Assembly: GCF_020360975.1 (NCBI RefSeq)
Contig: NW_025408669.1
Span: 4,712,001-4,776,000 of the forward strand
Source of the DNA: Hirsutella rhossiliensis
Taxonomy: Eukaryota; Ascomycota; Sordariomycetes; Hypocreales; Ophiocordycipitaceae
Direction: 5' to 3'
Length of the DNA: 64,000 nucleotides
A program made the position numbers and the translations under genes. The notes below the pieces were generated by a model. It was given only the letters and a program-made list of their open reading frames with translations. It did no database searches and was not told the DNA's origin. Each line of letters starts with the position of its first letter. Position 1 is the stretch's first letter. Positions 11,312 to 23,100 of the stretch are shown in pieces.

Positions 11312-12944
11312 ATTGATGTAAAGATGCGGATTATGGTACAGAAAAGACGCGGAAGATGACGGCGCGCTCGGAAAAGAGACGTCAGGGGGGGTGGGTGTGT
11401 AGGAGAGGGAGGGTGGTGATGGACGGAGAAAAAAGTGATGATGAGGATGGAAGGCGGGTGAACAATTTTTCGCGACCAAGAGAAAAAAAAGAGCTAGCCC
11501 CGGTCATAGAAGCCGAAGGAAGGGGGCAATCAGAAGCAAGGTCCCCGCCGGCTGCTGGAGGGGGTGACTAATCACCCCAGCCAAGGGGCTGCAGCTCTCG
11601 GTCTCTGCCAACCTTGGGGCCTCTGGCTTGTTCATCCGTTCCTATCAAGCCCTCTGACGCTCTCACCAGCACACCCACGGCGGGCGTCCCTGAGGTGCCC
11701 CTGACAAGGTGCCGCGGCTATCGTGTGAAGCTCGGCATTCGGGATCCTTCTGTGCAGGCCACGAGTTCGCCAAGGGCCATGTGGAAGCTTCAGTTGATTC
11801 GACTGGCGTTCCCGATTTGCCTGGGCCGTGCGACGGTGTGACTGCGAACGTCGAGCAAGCATCGGGCTTTCATGCGCATAAAGGGGCAGTGGGTCATTGT
11901 GAGCAGAAGCGCTCAGCTTATCGGAACTGAGTGTTGTCAATGTGTCAGTCATAGTAACAATAATACTGCATGTTGATTGATGGCTTGCAGCTCGAGAATA
12001 GTCTGGGATGCAAGTGTAGATGTTATTGCCGAGTGTATTAGCAGACGGCTTGCGAAAGGACAGGCGATAGAAGACCAAGAGACTGTTCCTGTATCTCGCC
12101 CCTGTTCATACCTCCGTGCGCGAGCAGAGGTCCCTGGCAAAAGGTCAGCCGCCGCATCGTGCTGACTTGGGCTGTCCTAGAGGGCATCTACAGTTACGGT
12201 ACACAAGTGGTCCAAAGTACCCGGTAATTACTTGCTCATGAGGTATGGTTCTCCATTCCATGTCGGCCCAGATGCCATGCCAGGCTTGGCCCCTCTGGCC
12301 GACCGACGGCAGCCAAGTCCAATTCACCATGGGGGATTGTCGTGCCGCCTCTTGGGCTGATCCGCGCGACCTCGCCTCGATGTACCGCCTACAACCTTCC
12401 GCAGCCCATCCAGACGTCATCCGCCACCAATGAGCAGCCAGCGCCATCAGCATGCTTTACGTGCTTTGTACCCAAAAAAATCGCCATTCCGGCCTGCTTC
12501 CCCCAACACAGTACTGCGCTGCGGCGGGCCACACTTCCCATAGACCCATACCATACTTACCTTGGCTGTCGTATCTTTCTTCCCAAGTTGGCCGGCCATA
12601 CATGCCTTGCAAGCCTCATCTTCACGCCCAGGCGCTCCTCACTGACAACTCGCTTCCAGTCTTGGATCGCTCAGCTCTCCCTCCCCCTTCCCCCCCTTCC
12701 CCTCCCCCGTGGACGCCTCCCTCGTCGGCCCCCGCAGGCTCCCTCCTCGCCGCAAAAACCGCATTCGCATGCGGCCATCGCCACCACGCCCCTTGAGCGA
12801 CAAAAGACACAGGCCCAGCTGCCCAGCGCGTCGAGGGCGGCGCACGATACGCCCCCATCGGCCTTCGCTGCACCAGGCAACCCCGGCTTCTCCGCAGAGC
12901 TGCTGCCCCAAGCGGCCAGCGGCCCACGACGGCCGCAGACGACC
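11312..12944. promoter_or_regulatory. Divergent promoter region between SSC1 and the WD40-like gene
   Basis: About 1.6 kb separates the start codons of two head-to-head genes. Purine-rich DNA lies next to the Hsp70 start, and a pyrimidine-rich stretch (about 12640-12730) precedes the WD40-like gene. Such CT-rich leaders are common upstream of fungal start sites. ORFs here are short or repetitive in composition and show no recognisable protein. Confidence 0.5.
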
Positions 12945-15179
12945 ATGGCCGCGCATGACGACAACCCGTTAGTTTCTCCCTTCCCCCTCGCGTCCTTTCT
13001 ACAGCCTCCCCCTCTAAATCGCCCCCTACCGCTTGGCCCGATGCTGATGGCATCATGACTGTCCCCAGGTCCTATCCGACCAACACCATCGTCTCCAAGA
13101 AAGCGCGCAAACATTACCGGGCTCCCGTCCGATCACAGTATGTCCGCTCCCGCCAGTCTTCGAGGACCTTGACGCTGACCCCCGCGCCCAGACACTGGCA
13201 GCTGCGCTCCCTCATCAGCGCAGAGAAGCGACATCTCGTCTATTTCCCCGGCGGCAACGGGAGCAACCACGTCCAACGCCTCAACACCATCACCCACGAA
13301 TGCGAAACCATCAAGCTCCTGACCTTTGCGCCCCGCTGCCTCGTCGCCGAGAATGGCTGGCTCTGCTGCGGCAGCGAGACGGGCGAGTTCGTCGCCATCC
13401 GCCTCGACGAGGGGAGCGACGACAGCCAAGGGCCCGGAATGAACTTGGAACTGGGCCCCGACGCCAGGAGACATCTCGGTCTTGATGGCTCGCGCCAAGA
13501 CCCCCTCCTCTCTCTCCTTGCTCAGGCTCGCCGCACAAACAAAAGCTTGATAGCGAAGAGCATGAAATTGGCCAAGGACCGGGTCAACTGCATCACCCTC
13601 TGGTTTCCCCCGACCGTCTTTCCGGCCTTTGAAGAAGCTTACGCCGAACCAGTCGCCGTCTTAGCCAACAACGACCGCACCGTGGTGCTTGTCAGCTTGC
13701 GCGACTTTGAACAAAACGACAAGTCGGATCCTTTGGACGTGATCACGTACCCCGACTTCGTCAATCGCGCCATCATCTCTCCCGACGGGCGATATCTCGT
13801 CGCCATCCTTGACGATCCCTATCTATACGTCCACGAGCGCATGGAGCGACCGGCCGAGTCCCCGTCGTCCACCTCGGGCGATGCAGGCAGCGGGCGTCAA
13901 TGGGAATTGAAGCAGCGGTTTCTGCTCAAGAGCCAGCGCAAAAATGATAGGTCCGACAGCCGGGGAAGCTTTGCCGCCTGCTTCTCTCCCTCGGGCGCAT
14001 ACTTGGCCGTCGGAACGCAGCACGGCACTATTTCTATATTCGATACGACCCAACTCTCCGAGTCGGGTGCCGAGCCGCTCATCACTACCTTCAAGTCGTC
14101 GCGTCCCGAGAGCGGACCAGGCGCCATTCGAGACATGGCCTTCTGCCCGGGCCCGTTTGACATTCTGGCATGGACTGAGGATCGTGGGCACATTGGCTTT
14201 GCCGACATGCGGAGCAACTTTGTTGTTCGCCAGATTGTCGACATCAATGCCGAAGCCGAGTTTGAACACATAGATATTTTCGATCGCAATACCATTGATC
14301 CTCGGCTACTGAACAACAACGGCGAGAGGCGAAGCACCAGGTCGCCGCCCTCGGCCGCATCGCGAAGAAGGCACGGCGAGGGCCTTGAGACGCTCAACCA
14401 ACCCCTTAGTGCCAACGAGACTCTAGTTTTGGAAGCTATTCAAAGTGACAGGAGGCGCCGAGAGCGCCTGTCCCAGAGAGGGACAGGTACCGAGGAAGGG
14501 TCCCGGGGGTCGGATTCGACATGGACGTACCTAGCCAATCTTCGGCCCTCGGCTAACGACGGTGATTCCCAGCGGCCAAGGGAGCGCAGCAGCAGCGTCG
14601 GCCGCGCCATGGGGGACATGCTGGGCCCCTACCGAGATCAGCGGGAGCGTGCCTCTGACCGCATGCGCACCGCGCGGCAGCTGGCTCGTGAGGCCGGGGA
14701 GCAGCGACAGTCACTCCGCCGGCTGGACCAGCGGATGATGGATAGGATCGGCGAGACGGTCGCCGCCATGCGGGACCAGCGCGAGAGGCCAGACTCGTCG
14801 TACCTCAATGTCTTGGAAATTCTGCAGGCCAGGGAGCGCTCCCCCGGCGACGCCGAACACGAAGACTCGTCGCTCCTTGTGCCGCTCGTCAACCAAGCCA
14901 TGAACCGCTGGGAGGAGAGTGCTATCCGGGGAACACTAGCCGCTGATCATGGCGTCTTCGAGGTTCCTCCCTCGCCGGACAACACGGCCGGGCTGGCCTG
15001 GACTGCCGACGGCCGCACCTTGTAAGTGTAAAACCATGCATCGCCGGACTTTCTTTTGCGGGCCCTTGCACGAGGCACTAACGGCTTCTCCCAGATTTGT
15101 CGGGGCTCAAAACGGCATATACGAGCTACACATCAACGTCCAGAGCAGAAAGTTTTGCCCGAGCATCACCATGAGCTAG
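12945..15179 (+). CDS. Fungal WD40-like protein (probable DUF2415 family)
   Basis: Four exons: 12945-12967, 13069-13137, 13192-15021 and 15095-15179, about 668 residues. The third intron gives GRTLFVGAQNGIYELHI across the junction. The second intron (54 nt, GTATGT...CTGAC...CAG) is a multiple of three, so retention would add 18 residues without breaking the frame. The N-terminal half has beta-propeller-like repeats with ISPDGRYLVAILDDPYLYV, FSPSGAYLAVGTQHGTISIFD and DILAWTEDRGHIGFADMR. The last resembles the DUF2415 segment of fungal WD proteins; that family name is from memory. The centre is Arg/Ser-rich and probably disordered. The C-terminus returns to a blade-like strand. Function is unknown; scaffold roles are typical of such proteins. 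Confidence 0.85.
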
Positions 15180-15703
15180 GCCACGCGAGACAAAAAAGGA
15201 AAAGGCGAAAACGTTGAAGTAATGAATGAGCAAAAGCATGTGCTCGCCGGCTTTTCAAGCGCGAGCTTCGACACGGCGTTGGGGGCTTTCGGATGGAATG
15301 TCCAGGATCGACATGAGGCGTTTTAGGAACAGCGGGCGACTCGGACGGCAGCTGCCCGTCGTTTTGTCACGGCGCGATGGCCACTCACGACGAGCGTGCA
15401 ACGCGGGACAGCGTGCTTGTAATGGTTTTTTTTTGTATGAGATACCTGGGCAGGTAAGGTGGGAGCGGAAAGGACAGCTGTACGGACAACATTCGCTACT
15501 GTAAACGCGGAGGCTACCGAAACGGGGGTCTCTGAATATCGCTCTCGTATTTGCGCTATGGCCTTGATGCTTGTCACGGCTCGCCTTGGCGTATGATGTA
15601 TCCCAGCGTGGCCCACCGTCTCCCACAGAAGGTGCACTAAGTTACACTGGACGCCGGGGACCAGGGCGGTGGACATGGCGTGTGGACAGGACCGGGATGC
15701 CCA
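15180..15703. other. Intergenic, between convergent genes
   Basis: This is the shared 3' region of the WD40-like and the FAD oxidoreductase genes. A T-run at 15426-15433 is the only compositional feature. No ORF of interest. Confidence 0.55.
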
Positions 15704-17145
15704 TCAGCCGCTGACGCTAGCATGCAATAGCTGCTCGACCCTCTCGGCAATGGCGAGGCAGCTGGTCAGGCCCGGGCTCTCGATGCCGAGCAAGTTGACC
15801 CATCCCTCGTAGCCCTCCTCCTTGGTGATGACGAAGTCGTTGAAGCCGCGGCCGGAGACCCCGGCGCCCCTGTAGCTCAGCTTGGGCCTGACGCCGGCGT
15901 AGTCCGGGCTCAGACACGCCTCGTCGACGGCCGGGAGGTACTTTCTGATCTCGCCGGCGGCCTGGGCGAGGCGGTCGGCGCTGGCGGCCAGGTCGTCGGG
16001 CCGGTCGACCCACTCGACGTCCGGGCCGAAGCGCACGCACCCGGCCAGGTCTCGGGTCAAGTGGGTGCCGAGGCCGGCGGCGCCGGGCTCCGGGGCCGGG
16101 TAGATGAGGCGCGAGACGCGGAGGCGCGGCGACGACGTGTAGGAGAAGTAGGTGCCCTTGGCGAAGTACAGGGTCCGGTGCCGCGGCGGCGGCGCGATCA
16201 TGTTGTGGACGGCGACGGCGCCGAGGCCGGCGGCGTTGATCAGCGTCTCGGCCGTGACGGTGGAGAGGCGGCCCGTCGAGGCGTCGCGGACGTGGAGCTG
16301 CCAGCCCGCGCTGCCGGGCGGACTGGACCCGAGGGGCGTGACGCCCTCGACGGCCGAGTTGAGGGCCACGACGCCGCCGGCCTCCTCAAACAGGCCCTGC
16401 AGACACACCATCAACCCATGGGCATCAACAATGCCCGTCTCGGGACTCTCGAGCGCCCCGGCCTCGGCACGCACCCCCTCCCCCCTGCGCGCCACCTCGG
16501 CCCTCTCCACCCACCTGGTGGGCACGCCCAGCTCGTCGCGGCACAGGGCGTGGATACGCGCGATCGCCTCGCGCTGGGCCTCGGTCTGCGCCACGATCCA
16601 CTTGCCGACGCGGGCGTGCCCGACGCCGTGCCGCTCGCACAGCCCGTAGAGCAGCTGGCGCCCGCGCACGCACAGGCGCGCCTTGAGGCTCCGCGCGCCG
16701 TAGTAGATGCCCGCGTGCACCACCTCGCTGTTGCGCGAGCTCGTTTCCGTGCCCACGGCCCCGTGCCGCTCGACGAGGAGCGTCGTCGTGTCCGGTCGCC
16801 GGGAGAGCTGGCGCGCGATGGCGAGCCCGACGACGCCGCCGCCTATGACCTGGTTTTGCCAAGGCAAGGAAGAAGAGTCTTAGACGAGGCTCAATGTTCC
16901 CCATGTCCCGTCGCCTCTGGCCAGGTGCCGAACGACAAGACACGAGGGTCAAGAGCTCAAGCTGACAAAAGGCATGTTCGGGGAGGGGGGAGGCGCAAGG
17001 GAGTGACAAGTGGCCCGAAGCTTACCGCATGAGTGAAGTCGGCCCTCGCCGCCGCCGTGGAGCTGAACTGGTGATGCCGTCCTGGCGAGAGCCATGTCCG
17101 CCTCACCGAGAGAAGCGACATCGCGGGTCTTTTGGCCACGGGCAT
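15704..17145 (-). CDS. L-2-hydroxyglutarate dehydrogenase-like FAD oxidoreductase
   Basis: Two exons (17145-17026 and 16849-15704) give about 421 residues. The long intron (17025-16850) starts GTAAGC and ends CCAG. The join yields ADFTHAVIGGGVVGLAIARQ, the FAD-binding Rossmann motif preceded by the ADFTHAV block typical of this family. Further matches are ETSSRNSEVVHAGIYY, the start of the substrate-binding region, and GVRPKLSYRGAGVSGRGFND plus LLGIESPGLTSCLAIAERV at the C-terminus. The enzyme family oxidises L-2-hydroxyglutarate to 2-oxoglutarate, removing a toxic side product of malate dehydrogenase. The Arg-rich first 35 residues look like a mitochondrial leader. A second ATG (MSLLSV) eight codons on could be the real start. 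Confidence 0.92.
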
Positions 17146-17723
17146 TGCGATCCGAGCACGTGTCTACAAGCTTAGAGACGGCTTGAGGTTCGTCCAGGTG
17201 TGCCGGGATCGGAGTCGGGGACAGGACGCCCTTATGGAGCGAGGTGAAAGCATGTAGGTCGTTGCTGCCAGCCGCCCGTCTCCGCACCAGCGACGTACAG
17301 CAAACGCCCCGGCCGGCTCCGGGTCTCGGCACTGAATCGGCCGAGCGGGATGCCGGCCGGTTCGTCGCCTTGCAACACCGTCTCCTGCCTGAGTCACCAG
17401 ACATGCGTAACTCGACAATTATGTTTTGATTTCGCCAGCCTTTACGTGCGCTTATGCGCGGCCTGCGGTGCAAACTCCAGCGCAGCAACGGGACGTAGCA
17501 TACATATATCTGTCCCGCCTGCCAAGTCCCACGCGCCGGATGATGATGACCACCAGTAAAGCATTTTGCCCCTCGTGGCCATGACGCCACATGTGCAATT
17601 TTTCGCGTGTTCTCGTGAGTGACGTTCTGCTCGTTCCTGTCCTTGCCTCCCTAAACTCCACAACTAGCCGCAAAGAGGGAAAAGAATGACGTCTCCATCG
17701 TACTAGCATTCATCAGTTCGCTC
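17146..17723. promoter_or_regulatory. Promoter region of the L2HGDH-like gene
   Basis: This 578-bp region lies upstream of the FAD oxidoreductase and downstream of the coiled-coil gene, which is on the same strand further right. No clear regulatory motif or ORF was recognised. Confidence 0.45.
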
Positions 17724-18815
17724 TCATGACTCCTTCTCCGAGGCGTCCGCTTCGCCCCCCTCATCCGCCGTGGTAGACGATCGAGTGAGTTGAGAGGGTA
17801 TCGTCGGTTCCGTCGCACTCGTCGAAGAAGCCGAAAGGTCGGTAAACTGCTTCTCTGTATTCTGCGTTAGCACCATGACATGCAGACTCATAAGCCCCAC
17901 GTACCGAGATCGCGGATGCGGTGCCGCAACATCTGGTTCTCGCGGACCAGCATCTGAGTCTCGGCCTGGTAAAATGCGCTTTCGTCACGGCCACCAAGCA
18001 CCCAGTCTCCGCTATCGGCACTGATCGAGGTGGCCCGGAGCCTCGGAGATGCGCCGCGGCTTGGGGTCCTGGAGCGACGATGGAGTTCGGCGCGCGCCAC
18101 GTCAAAGGAGCTTCGTGGATGCGAGAAGCCAGGCGAGCGGGAGTACGAGCCAATGGTTGCGGGGGGAGGGCCGCCAGGAAGCGACATGGGCTGTTGCTGG
18201 GAAGCACCGGACATGGGCCTCTCTCGAGTGTCCAGGACGGCGCTTTCGTCACCAGGACGTCCGGCCTGGAGACGCTGAAGCTCCAGCTGCTGCTGGCGGA
18301 TCATTTGCAGCAGACGATTCTGCGGTGGGCGTGTTAGCCAAGAAGAGTGCTGTGCGCCGGGAGAGGGTGGCTGAGACGCACCACATGTGCCTCCTGCTCC
18401 GCTTCCAACTCCTGGTGAAGCTCGCCCAAGCTGGGTGCGCGATGATGATGAGGATCTGCCATCAAGGGAGAGCCGGAAAGAGGCTGAGGGCTCGAATACT
18501 GATTGCCAGACTGGTCGTGGGCCATCTCGCCGGGCGCAGGTATCGAAGGGTCGTTGAGTTGCAGGTTCATGAGCACCGTCGATCGGCGGCGGCCGGCGTG
18601 GGGAGAGGACGTGTTTCGCGGCAACGAGCTGCTAGACGACTCTGGAGAGAAAGTCAGCCGAGGACAAGAGCGAAAGGGGGCGGCATACGTCGAGACGGCT
18701 CGCGCTGGAGACCGGCGTTCATGGTGGCGGCAGCTTGCAGCGAGACAGATGCAGAGCGGGGAGAGCGGGTAGGAGAGTCGGCGCGGGGAAGCGGGGAGCC
18801 CTGGCTGTTTGCCAT
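17724..18815 (-). CDS. Coiled-coil protein, fungus-specific, unknown function
   Basis: Four exons: 18815-18689, 18641-18382, 18319-17905 and 17854-17724, about 310 residues. Introns carry GTATGC, GTGCGT and GTACGT donors with CAG acceptors, and all joins keep one frame. The N-terminus (MANSQGSPLPRADSPTRSPR) is Ser/Pro/Arg-rich and suggests proline-directed phosphorylation. The junction QEAHVNRLLQMIRQQQLELQ starts a glutamine/leucine-rich coiled coil. A second coiled coil occurs at the C-terminus (LVRENQMLRHRIRDLEKQFT), followed by an acidic Ser-rich tail. No catalytic domain is visible. The four consistent joins argue strongly for a real gene; its role is not predictable from sequence alone. 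Confidence 0.8.
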
Positions 18816-19320
18816 GGTGACGAGTGGCCGAAGGCAGTCGGAGTGAGAAATATGGTGGCGATGCCAAGCGAGGACGTTGTTGGATGGGGATGATGAAAGC
18901 TCGACGTCGTGGGGAAGGTTGAAGCCAAGCAGCCGGTGGGCAGTGAAGGTGGTAGGTACAGCAGGTACAGTGAGATCCACGTGGGCGTTGGTGGAGTGAC
19001 AAGCTGGCCGTTGACGGAGGAGGGGTTATTAGGCGCCACCTGCCAGCTCTGTACTTGTGCCGTCGCCGAGTCCACAGTAGATGCTGTATGTACCTTGCAG
19101 TGGCTCTGTTGTACTGTACATGGCAGCTGCCAGCAAAAGGGCCCGCGGCAGGAATCTATGCCTTGCACGGGCAGTGGATCACTTACTTGTGCTTGCTGAT
19201 ACGAGATGGACGGCGGCGGTAGGCAGTGAGTGCCCTGGAGTTCCCGATGGTGGGGCCACTTTCTGAGCAAACAGTGACGAGCGAGGGAGCTCGTCGCCCA
19301 AGCGGGGAGCAAACCGCTAT
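18816..19320. promoter_or_regulatory. Promoter side of the coiled-coil gene, up to the TIR element
   Basis: About 500 bp upstream of the coiled-coil gene start. It contains GTACTGTAC at 19111-19119, one of the GTAC-dyad motifs discussed in the findings, and ends at the left terminal inverted repeat. No credible ORF. Confidence 0.45.
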
Positions 19321-19380
19321 TAACGTCAGCCACCTAGCTTACAGCATACCCCCCTTCCAGCACCCTTTCTCACCAAAACG
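19321..19380 (+). repeat. Left terminal inverted repeat
   Basis: A GC-rich arm starting TAACGTCAGCCACCTAGC. It is identical over 48 bases to the inverted right arm and diverges by a small indel and a substitution near the inner edge. It retains several CpA dinucleotides, unlike the core. Confidence 0.93.
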
Positions 19381-20044
19381 CAAGCTTTAAAACACTAAAT
19401 AATAAATATAAGAAAAATAGTTATGCCTAGTAGCTCCTAGAATACTATTAGTAAAATAGCTTAAGTTAGTATTAAAATTTACTTTTTATATATATTATAT
19501 CTAATTATACTTATATAAAAGCTTAAAGCTAACTTAAGTATTTTGTTAGTACTTTATACTACTTTACCTAGTAAGCCTTAATACTTTAAAAGTATTAAAT
19601 TAATATTAAAAACAATTCTAATAAAGTAGGCTAAGTAGTAAATAAGCTTTTATAGGATATACTACTAATAAAGTAGTTAAAGACTTATAACTAGCTTTTT
19701 CTTTTAAGTTATTAACAATAAACTTTTCTCCTTATTAAAAAAAGAGGTATTTTAAGAATATCCTATTATCTTTTTATTTAATAGATAAAATAGTAAATAG
19801 AAAGTACTTTTAAGTACTAAAAGCTATATAAAGATAAATAGTACTATATAATTTTTTTTAAACTATTTATTTAGTATTTTATTTTTACTATAGGAAAACT
19901 AAAAAGTAATATAACTTATTTATTATTAGAAAAAAAGAAAAACTTATAGTACTTTATAAATCTATTATAGCTTAGCTCTTTAGCTATAAAGTTTTAGTCT
20001 TTCTACCTATTTTAATAAATTAGTTATAGATTTATAAAAAACCC

Positions 20045-20106
20045 GACTTTTGGTGGGAAAAGGGTGCTGGAAGGGGGGTATGCTGTAAGCTAGGTGGCTG
20101 ACGTTA
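20045..20106 (-). repeat. Right terminal inverted repeat
   Basis: The inverted partner of the left arm, ending GGTGGCTGACGTTA. The inner boundary falls where the sequence changes abruptly to the AT-rich core. Confidence 0.93.
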
Positions 20107-23100
20107 ATTACCCTTTGCACGCGGCTACTCATTACTAACTTAACTGTAAGGGAACAGGGTCACATGAGGTATCACGTGTTCCCCTGTAAGGAAGGAACCA
20201 GGGACCCAAGGGAAGGCACCGCACACGGAGCTCAATCGCCAGCACCTTCCCAGACTTCCAATAGAAGGGACTATCTTGACGAAGAAGAAACGAGATTCCC
20301 CTCAGAGTGGTTTTATGCAGCCAGATTCTGGCGAGAATTTCTTCATACGCCCAGGCTTTGTGTTGGCGGCAACTTTCAGACACGGGGTCAGTGGAGAACT
20401 GGTCTGTCGATCCCGAATCGTTGCTCATAGGTTAAAATACGGCGGAAATTCAAACAAGAAAAAAGCAAGGAAAGGAGGTTGAAACATGTGGCTGTGTTTC
20501 CGACTGAGAGACCCTGCTGGCCAACGCACCGTCAAAAGGCACGGGCGTTTCTAGTGCATGCCTGTCAAGCTCCTGAATCTCAGCAAGAAAGGAAGACTGA
20601 GCAGCGCGGGCCATGCGAGACATTTGAGCTGTCATTTGCTCGCGGATGTCATGTCTGTACATAACACCCACCACCAGAGTGTTTCATGCGTGTACTGTAC
20701 GTATTCTTTCTCGGGGTCCTGTGCATGTACTGGCTGCAGCCTGTCGTCGTGGCCTTGCAGCATCTCAGACACAACATTCGCAGAGACGAGCACCTAGTAG
20801 GCTCCAGTGCCCCCCTTCTCCCCCCGGTAGCGCCAGGGTAGCACCGTCTGTTGGGGGGCCATATCTATGTCCAGATGACGGGCAGGAGACGAAGCGTGGA
20901 GCGACGGCCCAATAAAGCCGCAAACATGCGCCACCGCCCGTCGCTAAGGAAGGACATGTCGATTGACGATGCATGGTCATAATACGGAGAATGTCAGTGT
21001 AAGCCAGCTCAGGTGCATGCATCTGCGCCATGCACGAAAATACGGGACGGCTACAACCGCATCACATCACATCACATCACGTCGCAGCCGTGCCCCTTTC
21101 CCCTGTCGAATCGCGTCGGGAGTTGCTCATGCAGGAACGAGGGAGACTGTGCTGCCTGCAAGGTGAAGGTGCCACGGCCAACATTGTCAAGGCGCGCGCA
21201 GACGCTGCGGATGTCTGGCACGGTGCATTTAACCCTGAGCCAACCAGCCGTGCTCCACGCTGTGTTGCAGTTGCAGTCTCCTCTGCAACGGCCGGCCCGT
21301 CCGTTGACGTCCAGGAACGACGTGTACTGTAGGTATTCCTTGAGGCGAGACAGCGGAGACAGCGGCGTTGCCATAAGGCCAACAAAATGCCATGTACGTC
21401 AAAGCGGCAGGCAGTGACCAAGCAGGAAGAAAAAAACATTGCAATCATCAATGCTTCCAGACGTCGTATCGTGCCCTGAGACAGGGTAATCAGCTGGCCC
21501 GCTCCCTCGTTCCCCTTTGTCGGCCGGTCCCGCCGCGTTGTGTCCGCGGCCGGACCTTCGGGGAGAGCCACTGAGGTCTGACCGCATTCCGCCATGAGGG
21601 GGCTCCAGCGCTGTAGCCTACGAATGAAGAACTGTACGAAAGGAGGCAGTTGGTTGTGTTCGACAGCCAACCCAGCCGTTGCTCGCGACGGGGTGGAGAC
21701 GCAACTCCTGTCTTCTTACCCACCCGACCACGCGCGGCGGCAGCCCCCGGCGAGATGCGCGTGGCGTGAGAACCTGATGTCGTACGCGAGGGGTCCCTTG
21801 GGTACGAGCATGGTGGGCCGATGGGGGAGAAGAGCCAGGCGTCTTGCCTCTCGAGATGGCACTAGCAGGGCCGTATCCACCCGGTTGGTGGGAAAGAAAA
21901 CGAGGCGATGCTTGTGAGAGACGGGGAGAACAAAGAGGTGCATAAATACCGTAATAAATAGGGATGTACCCCGTACTTGGCTGGACCGACGACCGGGGGC
22001 GGCCGGGGTCCTGGTGAGGCGGCAGGGGGGGGTCCGGAGCGCCGGCAACGCCGGTGCGCCCGTCTCACTGCAAAGACAAGGCTTGACCGCTGGCAAGGAG
22101 AGAAGACAGGCCTGGAAACCTGGAAACGGTGGTGGTGATTGGAGGACCCAAGCATGCGACTTGCAGCGTTGTCATGCCGAGGCCTGGAGCTCTGCAGAGG
22201 GCAAAAGCCTGGCGCCATCGAGTCTAGCAGGCTCCAGCTCTCCCACACATCACATGATCCGCCATGATGCGCGTACGCAACGCGTGGCGCCTCCGCAATG
22301 CACACGGCCTCCGGGGAGAGTTCCCCGTACCGGATACCGGATGGCAGGTACTGTCTACCTTGGTCTGCACACAGAGACGGGGGCATCAAGGTCTTGGACA
22401 CTTTACCGCCAGATACTCAGTACCTTGGGTGCCTTGAGCATCTGCTTCCGGGATGCGGGGGGCACGAATCATGGAGCATCGAGACCACAAAGGCCTTGTT
22501 GCTTGGCGCATTGATGAAGAGGGTGGAGGCGGAAAAAACATTGGCCCCATGCGCGAGAAACATGTCAATAACTGATATACAACATACTGCATGTACATGC
22601 ATACTTGGTAGGCTGCTCGCGACAAGACAAGACATATGTAAGCATCCGCCGACTCCCTTTTGGGCGCGCATTCGCGGCGCAGCTGACGGGACGGAAGACA
22701 TGCCGGGGAGGGGGGAGGAGGGGCGCTCACTGTACTGTGGACACGAATGACAGGAGTTGCTTGATCGAGGTGTTCGGCCGTCGATACAGTCATACTGTAC
22801 AGACAGATATCCGTGCCTTACCTGGGTACGAAGTACGGAGGTACGATGTACCCGCCCATAGGGACGGTAGGTACCTCTCCGATATGTACACAGATGACTC
22901 GTCGACAGCAAACAAGTTGCCCACTGTCTTCCACGCCTCACTGCCCGTCGCGCACTGGCCAGGCGGGCAGCCGTTCGCCTGCCCCCGGCAGAGGCCCCTG
23001 CATCCCTGCCCGCATCACTGGGCTACTGCTGCACAGGCAGGGAGCCGCGAGGCGCATGAGGCCTTGTCCCGAGTCTTCCAAGCCGGGCTAATGTAAGGCA

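Larger units (their letters stand above)
19321..20106. mobile_element. TIR transposable element or MITE with RIP-like AT-rich core
   Basis: The two ends are inverted copies of each other. The first 48 bases from 19321 match the reverse complement of the bases ending at 20106 without mismatch, and similarity continues to about 60 bp. Counting TA as the target duplication (19321-19322 and 20105-20106), the element proper is 782 bp and begins ACGTCAGCC. TA duplication suits Tc1/mariner-type or pogo-type elements, but no transposase ORF survives. The core (about 19390-20040) is nearly pure A/T. In 19441-20040 I count no CpG, one TpG and two CpA, while TpA is abundant, the expected footprint of repeat-induced point mutation on both strands. 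It is either a RIP-killed copy or a non-autonomous derivative. Confidence 0.88.
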
